In this document: positions 1 through 7,925 of the stretch, piece after piece
How positions within the stretch are numbered: position 1 is the stretch's first letter
How the letters are laid out: each line of letters opens with the position of its first letter
Assembly: GCA_021774355.1 (NCBI GenBank)
Contig: JAJFJE010000290.1
Location: forward strand, 1 to 12,112
Source: Alphaproteobacteria bacterium
Lineage (GTDB): Bacteria; Pseudomonadota; Alphaproteobacteria; Zavarziniales; Zavarziniaceae
Reading direction: 5' to 3'
DNA length: 12,112 nt
The notes under the pieces: model-generated
Told to the model about the DNA's origin: nothing
The model's database searches: none
Seen by the model: only the letters and a program-made list of their open reading frames with translations
Made by a program: the position numbers and the translations under genes

Positions 1-857
1 TCGACGACCTGGCGGCCCGGGACCGGGCCGATCTGATCGGCCAGTTCGCCGCCGCCATCCCGGTCGAGGTGATCGGCAACCTGCTGGGCATCCCCCATGA
101 CGAGCGCGGCCCCCTGCGGGACTGGTCGCTGGCGATCCTGGGCGCCCTGGAACCGGTGATCGATGCTGCGGCCTTCGCCCGCGGCAATGACGCCGTGCGC
201 GATTTTGGCGGCTATCTGGACGGCCTGATCGCCGAACGGCGCCGCCGGCCCGGCGATCCGGCACGCGACGTGCTGACCCGTCTGATCGCCGGCGACGAGC
301 GCGGCGAACGCCTGAGCGCCGCGGAACTGCAGCATAATTGCATCTTCCTGCTCAATGCCGGCCACGAGACCACCACCAATCTGATCGGCAACGGCCTGGT
401 CGCCCTGGCCGAACACCCGGACGAACGCGCCGGCCTGGCGGCCCGCCCCGAATTGATCCGCAGCGCCGTCGAAGAAATCCTCCGGTATGAAAGTTCCAAC
501 CAGCTGGGCAACCGCGTGACCACGCAAGCGGTCGAACTGGGCGGCGTCGCCTTGCCCGCGGGCGCCCGCCTCACCCTGTGTATCGGCGCGGCCAACCGGG
601 ACCCGGCCCAGTTTCCCGATCCGGACCGCTTCGACATCGCCCGCCAACCCAACCGCCATTTGGCTTTCGGCACCGGCATCCATCAATGCGCCGGCATGAC
701 CCTCGCCCGTCTGGAAGGAGCCGTTGCCCTTGGCCGCTTCCTGGCCCGCTTTCCCGCCTATCGGCTGGACGGCCCGCCGGAGCGCGGCGGCCGGGTCCGG
801 TTCCGCGGCTTCACGGCCATCCCCTGCCGCCTGCGGGCCGGGGAGGCCGCGGCGTGA
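1..857 (+). CDS. Cytochrome P450, 5' end cut by the window edge
   Basis: This is the C-terminal two thirds of a soluble bacterial cytochrome P450, a heme-thiolate monooxygenase. The reading frame is open from base 3 to the TGA at 855-857, giving 284 visible residues. A GTG at base 69 is internal, because coding similarity (helices before the I helix) continues upstream to the edge. About 120-130 N-terminal residues are missing compared with the usual ~400-residue family length. Visible motifs are the I-helix AGHETTT (visible residues 119-125) with the acid-alcohol pair, the K-helix ExxR (158-161, EILR), and the heme loop [10 protein letters not shown] with the Cys ligand at bases 687-689. There is no membrane anchor in the visible part. 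Such class I enzymes need a ferredoxin and a reductase, and neither lies next to it. The stop overlaps the hmgA GTG start by 4 bp, so it belongs to the homogentisate operon. Its substrate cannot be read from sequence; an aromatic acid feeding homogentisate is only an inference. Confidence 0.93.
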   Translation, partial: DDLAARDRADLIGQFAAAIPVEVIGNLLGIPHDERGPLRDWSLAILGALEPVIDAAAFARGNDAVRDFGGYLDGLIAERRRRPGDPARDVLTRLIAGDERGERLSAAELQHNCIFLLNAGHETTTNLIGNGLVALAEHPDERAGLAARPELIRSAVEEILRYESSNQLGNRVTTQAVELGGVALPAGARLTLCIGAANRDPAQFPDPDRFDIARQPNRHLAFGTGIHQCAGMTLARLEGAVALGRFLARFPAYRLDGPPERGGRVRFRGFTAIPCRLRAGEAAA

Positions 858-2149
858 CCGATTACCAGGCGGGTTTCGGCGCCAGTTTCGCCAGCGAGGC
901 TCTCCCCGGGGCCCTGCCGGTCGGCCGCAATTCGCCGCAGCGCTGTCCCTACGGCCTCTATGCCGAACAGGTCAGCGGCACCCCATTCACCGCGCCACGG
1001 GCGGTCAACCGGCGCAGCTGGCTCTACCGCATCCGGCCGTCGGTCTGTCATTGGGGCGATTTTGCCAGGATCGACCCGGGCCACTGGCACAGCCCGCCGG
1101 GGACGGCCGGAACCATTGCCATCGGTCCGCTGCGCTGGGACCCCCTGCCCCTGCCCGACCGGCCGGTCGATTTCGTGGCCGGCATCCATATCTTCACCCT
1201 TGCCGGGGACGTGGCGACCCGCAGCGGCATGGCGGCCGGCAGCTACCTCGCCACCTGCTCCATGACGGACCGCTATTTCTATAATGCCGATGCCGAGATG
1301 CTGCTGGTGCCCCAGCAGGGCGGCCTGCGGCTGGTCACCGAGCTTGGCGTGATCGAGGTCGCTCCGGGGGAAATCGCGGTGCTGCCCCGCGGGATCAAGC
1401 TGCGGGCCGAGCTGGTTTCGGGGCCTGCCCGGGGCTATTTGTGCGAAAACTACGGCAGCGCCTTCACCCTGCCGGAGCGCGGCCTGATCGGCGCCAACAG
1501 CCTGGCCGAGACGCGCGACTTCCTGAGCCCGGTCGCCGCCTTCGAGGAGCGCGATGGCCCGGCCCTCCTGACCGTCAAATGGGGCGGCATCCTGTGGCAG
1601 GCGGCGATCGCCGCCTCGCCGCTCGATGTCGTCGCCTGGCACGGCAGCTATGTCCCCTATAAATATGACCTCCGGCGGTTTTGTCCGGTTGGCAGCGTCG
1701 CCTTCGACCACCCGGACCCGTCGATCTCCACCGTCCTGACCGCGCCCTCGGCCCTGCCCGGGACCGCCAATGTGGATTTCGTGATCTTTCCGGAACGCTG
1801 GAACGTCGCCGAAGACACCTTCCGGCCGCCCTGGTACCACATGAACGTGATGTCCGAATTCATGGGCCTGATCGACGGTGTCTACGATGCCAAGCCCGAG
1901 GGCTTCCGGCCGGGCGGCATCAGCCTGCACAACAGCTTTCAGCCCCATGGCCCCGATGCCCGGGCTTATGCGGCCGCCAGCACGGCGGCGCTGCGGCCGG
2001 CCAAGCTCTCCGGCACCCTTGCCGTCATGTTCGAGACCGCCCTGCCCCAGTTCGTCACACCCTTCGCCGCCGGCCTGCCGCAGCGCCAGCCGGACTATGC
2101 CGCGTGCTGGGACGGCCTCGCCAGGACCTTCGACCGGGAGCGGCCGTGA
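854..2149 (+). CDS. hmgA: Homogentisate 1,2-dioxygenase
   Basis: The product opens the ring of homogentisate with O2 to give maleylacetoacetate, using non-heme Fe(II) in the cytosol; this is the central step of tyrosine/phenylalanine catabolism. The protein is 431 residues, normal for the family. The N-terminus ([20 protein letters not shown]) matches the usual family start, which fixes the GTG at 854 rather than a longer in-frame extension back into the P450. A GGGGAGG ribosome site lies at 840-846, 7 nt upstream. Iron ligands are His329 (PPWYHMN), Glu335 (SEFMG) and His365 (QPHGPD), with the spacing of the human ligands His335/Glu341/His371. The catalytic His is His263 (AWHGSY). The gene overlaps the P450 by 4 bp and fahA by 4 bp, so it is the middle gene of a translationally coupled operon. 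Nothing suggests damage. Confidence 0.97.
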   Translation: MTDYQAGFGASFASEALPGALPVGRNSPQRCPYGLYAEQVSGTPFTAPRAVNRRSWLYRIRPSVCHWGDFARIDPGHWHSPPGTAGTIAIGPLRWDPLPLPDRPVDFVAGIHIFTLAGDVATRSGMAAGSYLATCSMTDRYFYNADAEMLLVPQQGGLRLVTELGVIEVAPGEIAVLPRGIKLRAELVSGPARGYLCENYGSAFTLPERGLIGANSLAETRDFLSPVAAFEERDGPALLTVKWGGILWQAAIAASPLDVVAWHGSYVPYKYDLRRFCPVGSVAFDHPDPSISTVLTAPSALPGTANVDFVIFPERWNVAEDTFRPPWYHMNVMSEFMGLIDGVYDAKPEGFRPGGISLHNSFQPHGPDARAYAAASTAALRPAKLSGTLAVMFETALPQFVTPFAAGLPQRQPDYAACWDGLARTFDRERP

Positions 2150-3444
2150 CCGCCCCGCCCGCTTTGGACGCGACCCACGACCCGGCCCTGACCAGTTGGG
2201 TCGCCTCGGCCAATGGCCATGGCGATTTTCCGATCCAGAACCTGCCGTTCGGGGTCTTCCGCCCGGCGGGCGGCGCGCCCCGGGGCGGGGTCGCGATCGG
2301 CGCTGCGGTCCTCGACCTGGGCCAGGCCCTGGCGGCCGGGGCGATCGGCGGTCCGGCCGCCGAAGCCGCAGCCGAACCGACCCTGAACGGCTTTCTGGCG
2401 ATGGGCGCCGAGGCCCGCAGGGACCTGCGCCGGCAGCTGGCGCGGCTGCTTGCGGCCGCCGCGCCGCCCCGCCCCGACCTGCTGTGGCCGGCGGCCGCAT
2501 GCGCCCCGGAGCTGCCGGCCCGCATCGGCGACTACAGCGATTTCTACGCCGGCATCCACCACGCCACCAATGTCGGCCGGCTGTTCCGGCCCGACGCGCC
2601 GCTGCTGGAAAACTACAAGCATGTCCCGATCGGCTATCATGGCCGGGCCTCGTCGATCATGGTCTCCGGGCAGGCCGTGCGCCGGCCGACCGGCCAACGC
2701 AAGGGGCCGCAGGACGCCGCACCCCGGTTCGAACCGAGCCGGCGGCTGGATTACGAGCTTGAACTCGCCCTCTGGGTCGGGGGTCCCGGCAACCGAGCCG
2801 GCGAAGCCATCCCGATTGCCCGGGCAGCCGACAGCATCGCCGGCTACAGCCTGTTCAACGACTGGTCGGCCCGCGATCTCCAGGCCTGGGAGTACCAGCC
2901 GCTCGGTCCCTTCCTGGCCAAGAGCTTCGCCAGCACCCTGTCGCCCTGGATCGTCACGCCCGAGGCGCTGGCGCCGTTCCGGATCGCCCAGGCGCCGCGC
3001 CCGCCTGGGGATCCCGCCCCCCTCGACTACCTGTCCGACCCGGTCGACCAGGCCACCGGGGCGCTCGATCTCGAACTCGAGGTGCTGCTGTCGACCCCGG
3101 CGATGCGGGCCCAGGGCCTGCCGGCCCGGCGCCTTGCCCTCAGCAATGCCCGGCACCTCTATTGGACGCCCGCGCAGTTGATCGCCCACCATGCCTCGAA
3201 CGGCTGCCCCCTGCGACCGGGTGACCTGCTGGCCACCGGCACCATCTCGGGTCCGGACCGGGACAGCCTGGGCAGCCTGCTCGAACTGTCGGTCGGCGGC
3301 CGCGAGGCCGTGGCCCTCGGCGCCGGCGAAAGCCGCAGCTTTCTCGAAGACGGCGACGAGGTCGTGCTGCACGCCCGCGCCCGCCGGCCGGGCTTCGCCT
3401 CGATCGGCTTCGGTGCCTGCCGCGGCCTGGTCGCTCCGGCCTAG
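2146..3444 (+). CDS. fahA: Fumarylacetoacetase
   Basis: The product hydrolyses fumarylacetoacetate to fumarate and acetoacetate, the last step of the homogentisate route. It is 432 residues, close to the ~420 of family members. The start is the GTG at 2146, overlapping the hmgA stop (GTGA), with GGGAG at 2136-2140; earlier in-frame starts would lie inside hmgA and add no family sequence. Metal ligands expected from mouse FAH are present: Asp132 (YSDFY), Glu204 and Glu206 (DYELEL), Asp239 (FNDWS). Catalytic residues His139, Arg148, Lys259 (LAKSF) and Glu380 (LLELS) are also there. The conserved blocks [22 protein letters not shown] and ATGTISGP run in the usual order. Maleylacetoacetate isomerase, which must act between HmgA and FahA, is not in this operon. 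The gene converges on the egtB-egtD fusion with only 24 bp between the stops. Confidence 0.97.
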   Translation: MTAPPALDATHDPALTSWVASANGHGDFPIQNLPFGVFRPAGGAPRGGVAIGAAVLDLGQALAAGAIGGPAAEAAAEPTLNGFLAMGAEARRDLRRQLARLLAAAAPPRPDLLWPAAACAPELPARIGDYSDFYAGIHHATNVGRLFRPDAPLLENYKHVPIGYHGRASSIMVSGQAVRRPTGQRKGPQDAAPRFEPSRRLDYELELALWVGGPGNRAGEAIPIARAADSIAGYSLFNDWSARDLQAWEYQPLGPFLAKSFASTLSPWIVTPEALAPFRIAQAPRPPGDPAPLDYLSDPVDQATGALDLELEVLLSTPAMRAQGLPARRLALSNARHLYWTPAQLIAHHASNGCPLRPGDLLATGTISGPDRDSLGSLLELSVGGREAVALGAGESRSFLEDGDEVVLHARARRPGFASIGFGACRGLVAPA

Positions 3445-3454
3445 CCTTGGCGAC

Positions 3455-3468
3455 GGCCGAAAGCGGCC
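3455..3468. terminator. Small hairpin between convergent stops (weak terminator candidate)
   Basis: In the 24 bp between the fahA and egtB-egtD stops, GGCCG (3455-3459) and CGGCC (3464-3468) form a 5-bp stem with an AAAG loop. There is no T-tract on either strand, so it is at best a weak bidirectional terminator and could be chance in GC-rich DNA. Confidence 0.25.
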
Positions 3469-5703
3469 CTACCCCCGAAGCCCGATCACCGCGAAGGCGG
3501 GCGCTTCCGATACCCAGTCATGGGTCATGGTCCAGCCGGCCTTGGCAGCCAGGGCGGCAAAGCCCCCGACGGTGAATTTGTGGGAATTCTCGGTGTGGAT
3601 CGACTCGCCCCGGGCGAAGCTGAACACCCGGCCGGCAATGGCGACGTGCTGCGGGCGCCGGCTGACCAGATGCATCTCGATCCGGCTGTCCGCGGCGTTC
3701 CAGCGGGCCTCGTGGGCGAAGCTGTCGACGGCAAAATCGCCTTTCAATTCGCGGTTGATCCGGGTCAGGAGATTGCGGTTGAAGGCCGCGGTCACCCCTT
3801 CCGCGTCATCATAGGCCGGCAGCAATTGGTCCAGCGGCTTGACCAGATCGATGCCGATCAGCAGCCGGCCGCCGGGGCCGACCAGACGCCTGATCCGCTC
3901 GAGCAGCGCGACCGCCTGGGTCGGCTGGAAATTGCCGATGGTCGAGCCCGGAAAAAAGCCCAGCTTGGGTCGCCCGGCATAGGCCGGCGGCAGTTCTTCG
4001 ACCGCGGTCATGTCGCCGCACAGGGGCGCAATCTCCAGGGCTGGATAGTCTGCGGCCAGCGCCTTTGCCACGGCCTGCAACTGGCCGGCATTGATATCGA
4101 CCGGAATATAGCTGGTGACCTTGGTCAGCCGGTCGAGCAGCAGCCTGGTCTTGATGCTGGCGCCGCTGCCCAGTTCGACCAGAACACTGTCGGGTGTCAT
4201 CACCTGGTCGAGATCGGGACAGAGCCGGCGCAGCAACGCCGCTTCCACCCGCGGCGGATAATATTCCGCCAGGTCGCAGATCCGGTCGAATAGCCGGCCG
4301 CCTTCGTCGTCATAGAAATATTTGGGCTCCAGGGTCTTCTGCGGACGCGACAGCCCGTCGAGCACGGCGGCCAGGAAGTCCGGGTCGGCGCCCCCGTCGG
4401 CCACCCGGGCGGCGGCGCGCAGCGGCGCCTCGTCGGCCAGGCGCAGGCCAGCGAACTGCCAGCGCTGATGGGGATAGAAGAAGTTCCGGTAGCTCGCCCG
4501 GGCATGACCCCGTGGGGTTACACAGGATGACCCCTTGAGGACCATCTGGCCGCTCATGAACTTGCCGTTATATTCGCCGAGCGCGCCCGGCAGGGCGCGG
4601 AATCCCGGATAGGGCGCATAGGCCGAGGCGGTCCACTGCCAGGCTTCGCCAAACATTTGCGGCAGGGGTGCAAGCAGCGCGGCGTGTTCCCATTCGGCCT
4701 CGGTCGGCAGGCGTTTGCCGCGCCAGCGGGCGAAGGCCTCCGCCTCGAAGAAGCTGAGTTGCGTCACCGGCGCGTCGAGATCGAGCGGCACCCGGCCGGC
4801 CAGGGTCAGCTGGCTCCAGCCGGCCGCGTCATGGCGCCAGTAGAGCGGCGCCTGCCACTGCTCCTGCACCACCCGGGCCCAGCCATCGGCCAGCCAGTGG
4901 GCGGGATCGCGGTAGCCGCCGGCGGCCATGAATTCCAGCCATTCGCGGTTGGTGACGAGGCCCCGTGCCAGGCGGTAGGGGCGCAGAAACACCTGATGCC
5001 GCGGCCCCTCATTGTCGAACGCGAAGCCTTGGCCGTCATGGCCGACCGACACCAGGCCGCCATCATAATCGGCATCGTCCGCGCCTTCGCCCGCACCCCG
5101 GGGGCGCGGCGCGCCCGGCCCGTCATAGGCCGGCTGCAGCGGATTGCCATGGAAGGCATGGAGGATATCGGTGAGGAGCAGTTCCTGGTGCTGCTGTTCG
5201 TGCTGCCAGCCCAGTTCCACCAGGGGCGCCAGAACCGCGGCGGCATGGTCCGGATCGCCGCGAAAGGCGGCGACCAGGGCGTCGTCCACGTGCCGTCGAT
5301 AGGCCGTGATCTCGGCCGCGGACGGACGGGTCAGCAAGCCGCGTTGCGGCCGGGCGTGACGCGGCCCCATGGCCTCGTAATAGGAGTTGAAGAGGAAGCC
5401 ATAGGCCTCGGAAAACGGCCGGTAGCCGGCCACATGGGGCTGCAGCACGAAGCTTTCGAAGAACCAGCTGGTATGGGCGAGGTGCCATTTTGTCGGGCTG
5501 GCGTCGGCCATCGACTGGACGCATTGGTCCTCGGGCGAGAGCGGCGCGGCCAGCGCCTCGCTGTGCCGCCGGACCGCCAGCAGGCGGGCCAATATGGTTT
5601 CGGCATGATCGTCCGGGGCGACCACCGAGAGGTGATGCTGGCCATCGGTGGCGGGCTGGCCGTGCGGCCGTCGGTTTTCCGCAAGATTGGGGAGCCTGCT
5701 CAT
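3469..5703 (-). CDS. egtBD: Ergothioneine biosynthesis fusion: EgtB sulfoxide synthase - EgtD histidine methyltransferase
   Basis: A single 744-residue open frame holds two enzymes. Residues ~35-180 are a DinB-like domain with the iron ligands of EgtB: His77 (HLAHTSWFFE) and the HxxxH pair His168/His172 (WQHEQQHQE). Residues ~210-423 are the FGE-sulfatase-like domain, ending in the EgtB signatures GEYNGKFMSGQ, TPRGHARASYRNFF and WQFAGLRLA. After a short linker (~424-440), residues ~441-744 are EgtD, the SAM-dependent enzyme that trimethylates histidine to hercynine: LSRPQKTLEPKYFYD, VELGSGASIKT (SAM loop), FFPGSTIGNF with Asn591, and IHTENSHKF with Glu705/Ser707. EgtB then makes hercynine sulfoxide with an O2-dependent C-S bond. 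The ATG at 5703 has GGAGG 6 nt upstream (5710-5714). The two parts sum to the normal lengths of separate EgtB (~430) and EgtD (~320). OvoA also ends in a methyltransferase, but that domain is of a different type. No C-S lyase (EgtE) or EgtC is in the window. Confidence 0.92.
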   Translation of the reverse strand: MSRLPNLAENRRPHGQPATDGQHHLSVVAPDDHAETILARLLAVRRHSEALAAPLSPEDQCVQSMADASPTKWHLAHTSWFFESFVLQPHVAGYRPFSEAYGFLFNSYYEAMGPRHARPQRGLLTRPSAAEITAYRRHVDDALVAAFRGDPDHAAAVLAPLVELGWQHEQQHQELLLTDILHAFHGNPLQPAYDGPGAPRPRGAGEGADDADYDGGLVSVGHDGQGFAFDNEGPRHQVFLRPYRLARGLVTNREWLEFMAAGGYRDPAHWLADGWARVVQEQWQAPLYWRHDAAGWSQLTLAGRVPLDLDAPVTQLSFFEAEAFARWRGKRLPTEAEWEHAALLAPLPQMFGEAWQWTASAYAPYPGFRALPGALGEYNGKFMSGQMVLKGSSCVTPRGHARASYRNFFYPHQRWQFAGLRLADEAPLRAAARVADGGADPDFLAAVLDGLSRPQKTLEPKYFYDDEGGRLFDRICDLAEYYPPRVEAALLRRLCPDLDQVMTPDSVLVELGSGASIKTRLLLDRLTKVTSYIPVDINAGQLQAVAKALAADYPALEIAPLCGDMTAVEELPPAYAGRPKLGFFPGSTIGNFQPTQAVALLERIRRLVGPGGRLLIGIDLVKPLDQLLPAYDDAEGVTAAFNRNLLTRINRELKGDFAVDSFAHEARWNAADSRIEMHLVSRRPQHVAIAGRVFSFARGESIHTENSHKFTVGGFAALAAKAGWTMTHDWVSEAPAFAVIGLRG

Positions 5704-6009
5704 CGACGGCCTCCTCTCCTCTGGGCGCCGTCCACCACCGCAGACGCCGCAAGGTCGATCCCTGGCGGATCGTCAGCCCCCGGCAATCTGCCAGCAGCGC
5801 CCGATTCCGCCAACAGCGACGCGCCGGCGCCAGGCGGCAGTGCTGCCCCGTGGCGACGGATCGCGCGCCACGACGCGTTGCCTCGCGTCGGTCGTGGCCG
5901 TTGGACCATAAGACCTGTTCGGCTGTTGTCTAGCCGCCATTGCCGCGCGGCGCCCCTGCAGTTTCCACCGATCTGCGCGCGCCGCGGGCCTGCCGCGGGG
6001 CCGCGGGGA
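5704..6009. other. 306-bp non-coding region upstream of the ergothioneine fusion gene
   Basis: No open frame here looks coding on either strand. It should hold the promoter and leader of the egtB-egtD gene at the left end, and at the right end the transcription end of the oxygenase alpha gene. The right end carries three copies of CCGCGG at 5982, 5993 and 6001; the first two can pair as a 6-bp stem with a GCCTG loop, without a T-tract. Otherwise nothing recognisable is seen. Confidence 0.5.
5905..5932 (-). promoter_or_regulatory. Possible sigma70-type promoter for the ergothioneine gene
   Basis: On the minus strand TAGACA (5932-5927, one mismatch to TTGACA) and TATGGT (5910-5905, four of six to TATAAT) are 16 bp apart. 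If used, the leader before the ATG at 5703 would be about 195 nt, which is long. The call rests on hexamer resemblance only. Confidence 0.2.
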
Positions 6010-7260
6010 TCATGCCGGCAGGTCGAAACCGACGATGTTCCGATAGGTCTGCCAGAAGCCGATGATCGCCCCTTCGGTCACCAGATGATCGGCATCGTCC
6101 GCCCGGCCGCCGCCCATGGCGATGTAGGAGGCCTTGGTGTCCTCGCCGGCCACGGCTCGGTGAACGATCTCGACGGCTTCGCCGTCCTCCATCGAAACAT
6201 AGCCGGCGGGGCCGATCAGATTGGCCTGCTTGATCCGGATCGCCTGCATCTCGGCATCGTCGTCGGCATAGCCGAAATGGGTCCAGACAAGTTCGAAGGC
6301 GTCCGGGCCATAGGTGACGATCTGGCGGACGGCCAGGGTATTGGCGATCTGTTGCAGGACGAAATTGGGGAAGGTCGCGAGGATCACCAGGGTGACACCA
6401 TCGGCGAATTCCTGGCGCCCCTTGAGCACCGAGGGATCCTGCAGGTGGAAGCCGGTATCGAAGGTCCGGGCGCCCTTATAGGCCTCCTTGTCCTTCTTGT
6501 CGTCATTGCTGCCACTGCTGGCGAAGAGCAGGGAGTGGCGCCGGCTTTCGTCCATCACGCTCTTGCCCTGCTGGGTCGAGCGGTACAGCCCGAAGGTGGT
6601 GTGGAAGAGGTGCAGCAGGCTGGCGTGATAGGGGTCGCGGACATTCTCGGCATAGAGCTTCCAATTGCCGTGAATATATTGCCGCTGGTCACCGAGAACG
6701 CGGATCGGGCGGTTCATGATGCGCTCGATCTGGCCCACCACCACCGGCCCGAGATAGGCCCGCAGGGCCATGACGGTCGGCGAAAAGCTGGCGAAGATCA
6801 GGCCGTTGAGGGTCTCGACCCGCAGCCGGTCGAGGCCGTGCTCGCCCAGGACGAAATCCTCCGGCATGCCGCCATTGCCCTGCACGCCGCGCCGGAACGG
6901 CACGCCGATCAGGTCACCCTTCAGATTATAGGCCCATTGGTGATAGACGCATTCGAGATGCTTGGCGTTGCCGCGCAGCGCGCGGCAGATCAGGGCACCG
7001 CGATGGGCGCAGCGATTCTGCACCACGTTGACGCTGCCGTCGGTGTCACGGGTGACGATCACCGGAGTGTCGCCGACCGCGGTCGCCTTGTAATCGCCGG
7101 GATTGGGAATTTCCGCCTCGAGGCCCACGAAGGACCAGTTCTCGCCGCGGAAGATGCGCTGCTGTTCAAGGGCGTAGAAGCGCGGATCGGTAAACACCCG
7201 ATAGGGAACCCGGCAAGCCTGGGGGGCAACCTGCGGCGTGGCGTCGACGGCGACGTTCAT
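6010..7260 (-). CDS. Rieske ring-hydroxylating oxygenase, large (alpha) subunit; salicylate hydroxylase / anthranilate dioxygenase subfamily
   Basis: This is the catalytic subunit of an aromatic ring-hydroxylating oxygenase, 416 residues. The Rieske [2Fe-2S] ligands are Cys84/His86 (NRCAHRG) and Cys104/His107 (CVYH). The mononuclear iron site is Asp209-x2-His212-x4-His217 (RDPYHASLLH) with Asp359 (MEDGE) as the third ligand. Blocks such as GLEAEIPNPGD, HQWAYNLKGDL and GVPFRRGV are those I recall from NagG (salicylate 5-hydroxylase) and relatives including AndAc and sphingomonad salicylate 1-hydroxylases. The product could therefore be gentisate or catechol; sequence alone does not settle which. 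The ATG at 7260 has AAAGGAA about 7 nt upstream. It follows the beta gene by 19 bp on the same strand, so the pair is co-transcribed, and the NahR-like regulator lies upstream. Electrons should come from the ferredoxin and reductase encoded at 8980-10353. Confidence 0.93.
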   Translation of the reverse strand: MNVAVDATPQVAPQACRVPYRVFTDPRFYALEQQRIFRGENWSFVGLEAEIPNPGDYKATAVGDTPVIVTRDTDGSVNVVQNRCAHRGALICRALRGNAKHLECVYHQWAYNLKGDLIGVPFRRGVQGNGGMPEDFVLGEHGLDRLRVETLNGLIFASFSPTVMALRAYLGPVVVGQIERIMNRPIRVLGDQRQYIHGNWKLYAENVRDPYHASLLHLFHTTFGLYRSTQQGKSVMDESRRHSLLFASSGSNDDKKDKEAYKGARTFDTGFHLQDPSVLKGRQEFADGVTLVILATFPNFVLQQIANTLAVRQIVTYGPDAFELVWTHFGYADDDAEMQAIRIKQANLIGPAGYVSMEDGEAVEIVHRAVAGEDTKASYIAMGGGRADDADHLVTEGAIIGFWQTYRNIVGFDLPA

Positions 7261-7279
7261 CGGTGGGTTCCTTTCCGGC

Positions 7280-7768
7280 TTACAAGGGTCGGACCAGCAG
7301 GGTATCGACCCGGCTGGTGTCGCACAGGACGGTCTTTTCCCTGAACTTCAGCCGTCCCTCGGCCTCGACGATGAGGTCGATATATTTCCCGGCATTGTAG
7401 ACTGCGGTTTCGCCGTCGCCGCGGGTGCGCAGGACCAGGTAGTTGGTCTCGGCGACGATGCCGGCGGGACTCGTGCTCTTGATGCCGACGGGCCCCAGAA
7501 TGTGACGGTAATGATGGACCGGGAAGATGTTGGCCTGGCGCAGCGAGACCACCCGGTCGACCAGCATGGCGCGGCTGTCGCAGAAGATGGTGGCGAGCGG
7601 CAGGCCGCGATCGGCGTTTTCGCGCGGCATCACCTTGTAAAGACAATCCTCGGTGAACAGGCCGGGCCAGGCCTCCAGCCGGTCGTCGTCGATGACCGCG
7701 GCATAGTCGGCCATCAGCTCTTCCACCGCCATGCGCAAGGCGAGGCGGCTTTCCTGATTGACGATCAT
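7280..7768 (-). CDS. Rieske ring-hydroxylating oxygenase, small (beta) subunit
   Basis: This is the structural beta subunit, with the NTF2/SnoaL-like cone fold, that assembles with alpha into an alpha3beta3 oxygenase. The predicted length is 162 residues, the same size as NagH-type subunits (~161). I chose the ATG at 7768 (MIVNQESRLALRMAVEEL) over an in-frame start at 7813. GGAG lies 5 nt upstream of it, and the extra 15 residues (APPVSLTAHG...) do not look like the family. Family features include DDDRLEAWPGLFTEDCLYKV near the N-terminus and a C-terminal segment around FREKTVLCDTS. It is the first gene of the beta-alpha pair; in most characterised clusters alpha comes first. A probable operator and -10 box lie in the 157 bp between it and the regulator. 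Confidence 0.88.
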   Translation of the reverse strand: MIVNQESRLALRMAVEELMADYAAVIDDDRLEAWPGLFTEDCLYKVMPRENADRGLPLATIFCDSRAMLVDRVVSLRQANIFPVHHYRHILGPVGIKSTSPAGIVAETNYLVLRTRGDGETAVYNAGKYIDLIVEAEGRLKFREKTVLCDTSRVDTLLVRPL

Positions 7769-7864
7769 CCCTGCTCCAACTCCGTGGGCGGTCAAAGAGA
7801 CCGGGGGCGCCACCCGACCAGCAAGGCGACACCATCTGCGTTCCCCGAAGGATAGAGCCTCGAT

Positions 7865-7870
7865 CTTATA
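7865..7870 (-). promoter_or_regulatory. Candidate -10 box for the oxygenase beta-alpha operon
   Basis: TATAAG on the minus strand (five of six to TATAAT) lies about 95 bp before the beta start and 28 bp downstream of the proposed LysR-type operator at 7899-7915. No good -35 hexamer is found 16-18 bp upstream (GAATAA or similar), as expected if the promoter needs an activator. It lies within the palindrome CTTATAAG at 7865-7872, so orientation is inferred from context. Confidence 0.4.
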
Positions 7871-7894
7871 AGTAAATCAAATGCCCGTTATTCG

Positions 7895-7917
7895 TCTCAT
7901 TCAAGCCAGTGATGAGA
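7895..7917. promoter_or_regulatory. Probable LysR-type operator, site 1 (oxygenase side)
   Basis: TCTCAT (7895-7900) and ATGAGA (7912-7917) are perfect inverted arms separated by 11 bp, fitting the LysR-family T-N11-A rule (T7900, A7912). The core ATTC-N6-GTGATGA (7899-7915) recurs at 8889-8905 in the divergent intergenic region. It sits just beyond the regulator stop, upstream of the beta-alpha pair. The shared motif is seen directly; binding by the local regulator is inferred. Confidence 0.6.
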
Positions 7918-7925
7918 TGCCGGAA

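Noticed and set aside
578..853. Extended N-terminus of homogentisate dioxygenase starting inside the P450
   Set aside because: The extra 92 residues are Arg/Pro-rich out-of-frame P450 sequence. The family's conserved N-terminus begins at the GTG at 854, which has a good ribosome site.
758..2500. 580-codon minus-strand frame opposite hmgA and fahA
   Set aside because: It is antisense to hmgA and fahA and shows no recognisable domain, only an Arg/Gly/Pro-rich composition.
3469..5703. OvoA (ovothiol synthase) as the identity of the fused gene
   Set aside because: The domain order matches OvoA, but the C-terminal domain has EgtD signatures (PQKTLEPKYFYD, GSTIGNF, ENSHKF) and the N-terminal part follows EgtB, so ergothioneine is the better reading.
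5982..6006. Three copies of CCGCGG after the oxygenase alpha stop as a terminator
   Set aside because: The arms are only 6 bp and self-complementary with no T-tract; such palindromes are common in this GC-rich sequence.
4657..7344. Very long open frame (895 codons) on the plus strand across the ergothioneine and oxygenase alpha genes
   Set aside because: It is antisense to two clearly recognised minus-strand proteins with complete motifs and has low-complexity, GC-driven composition. Long antisense frames are expected at this GC content.
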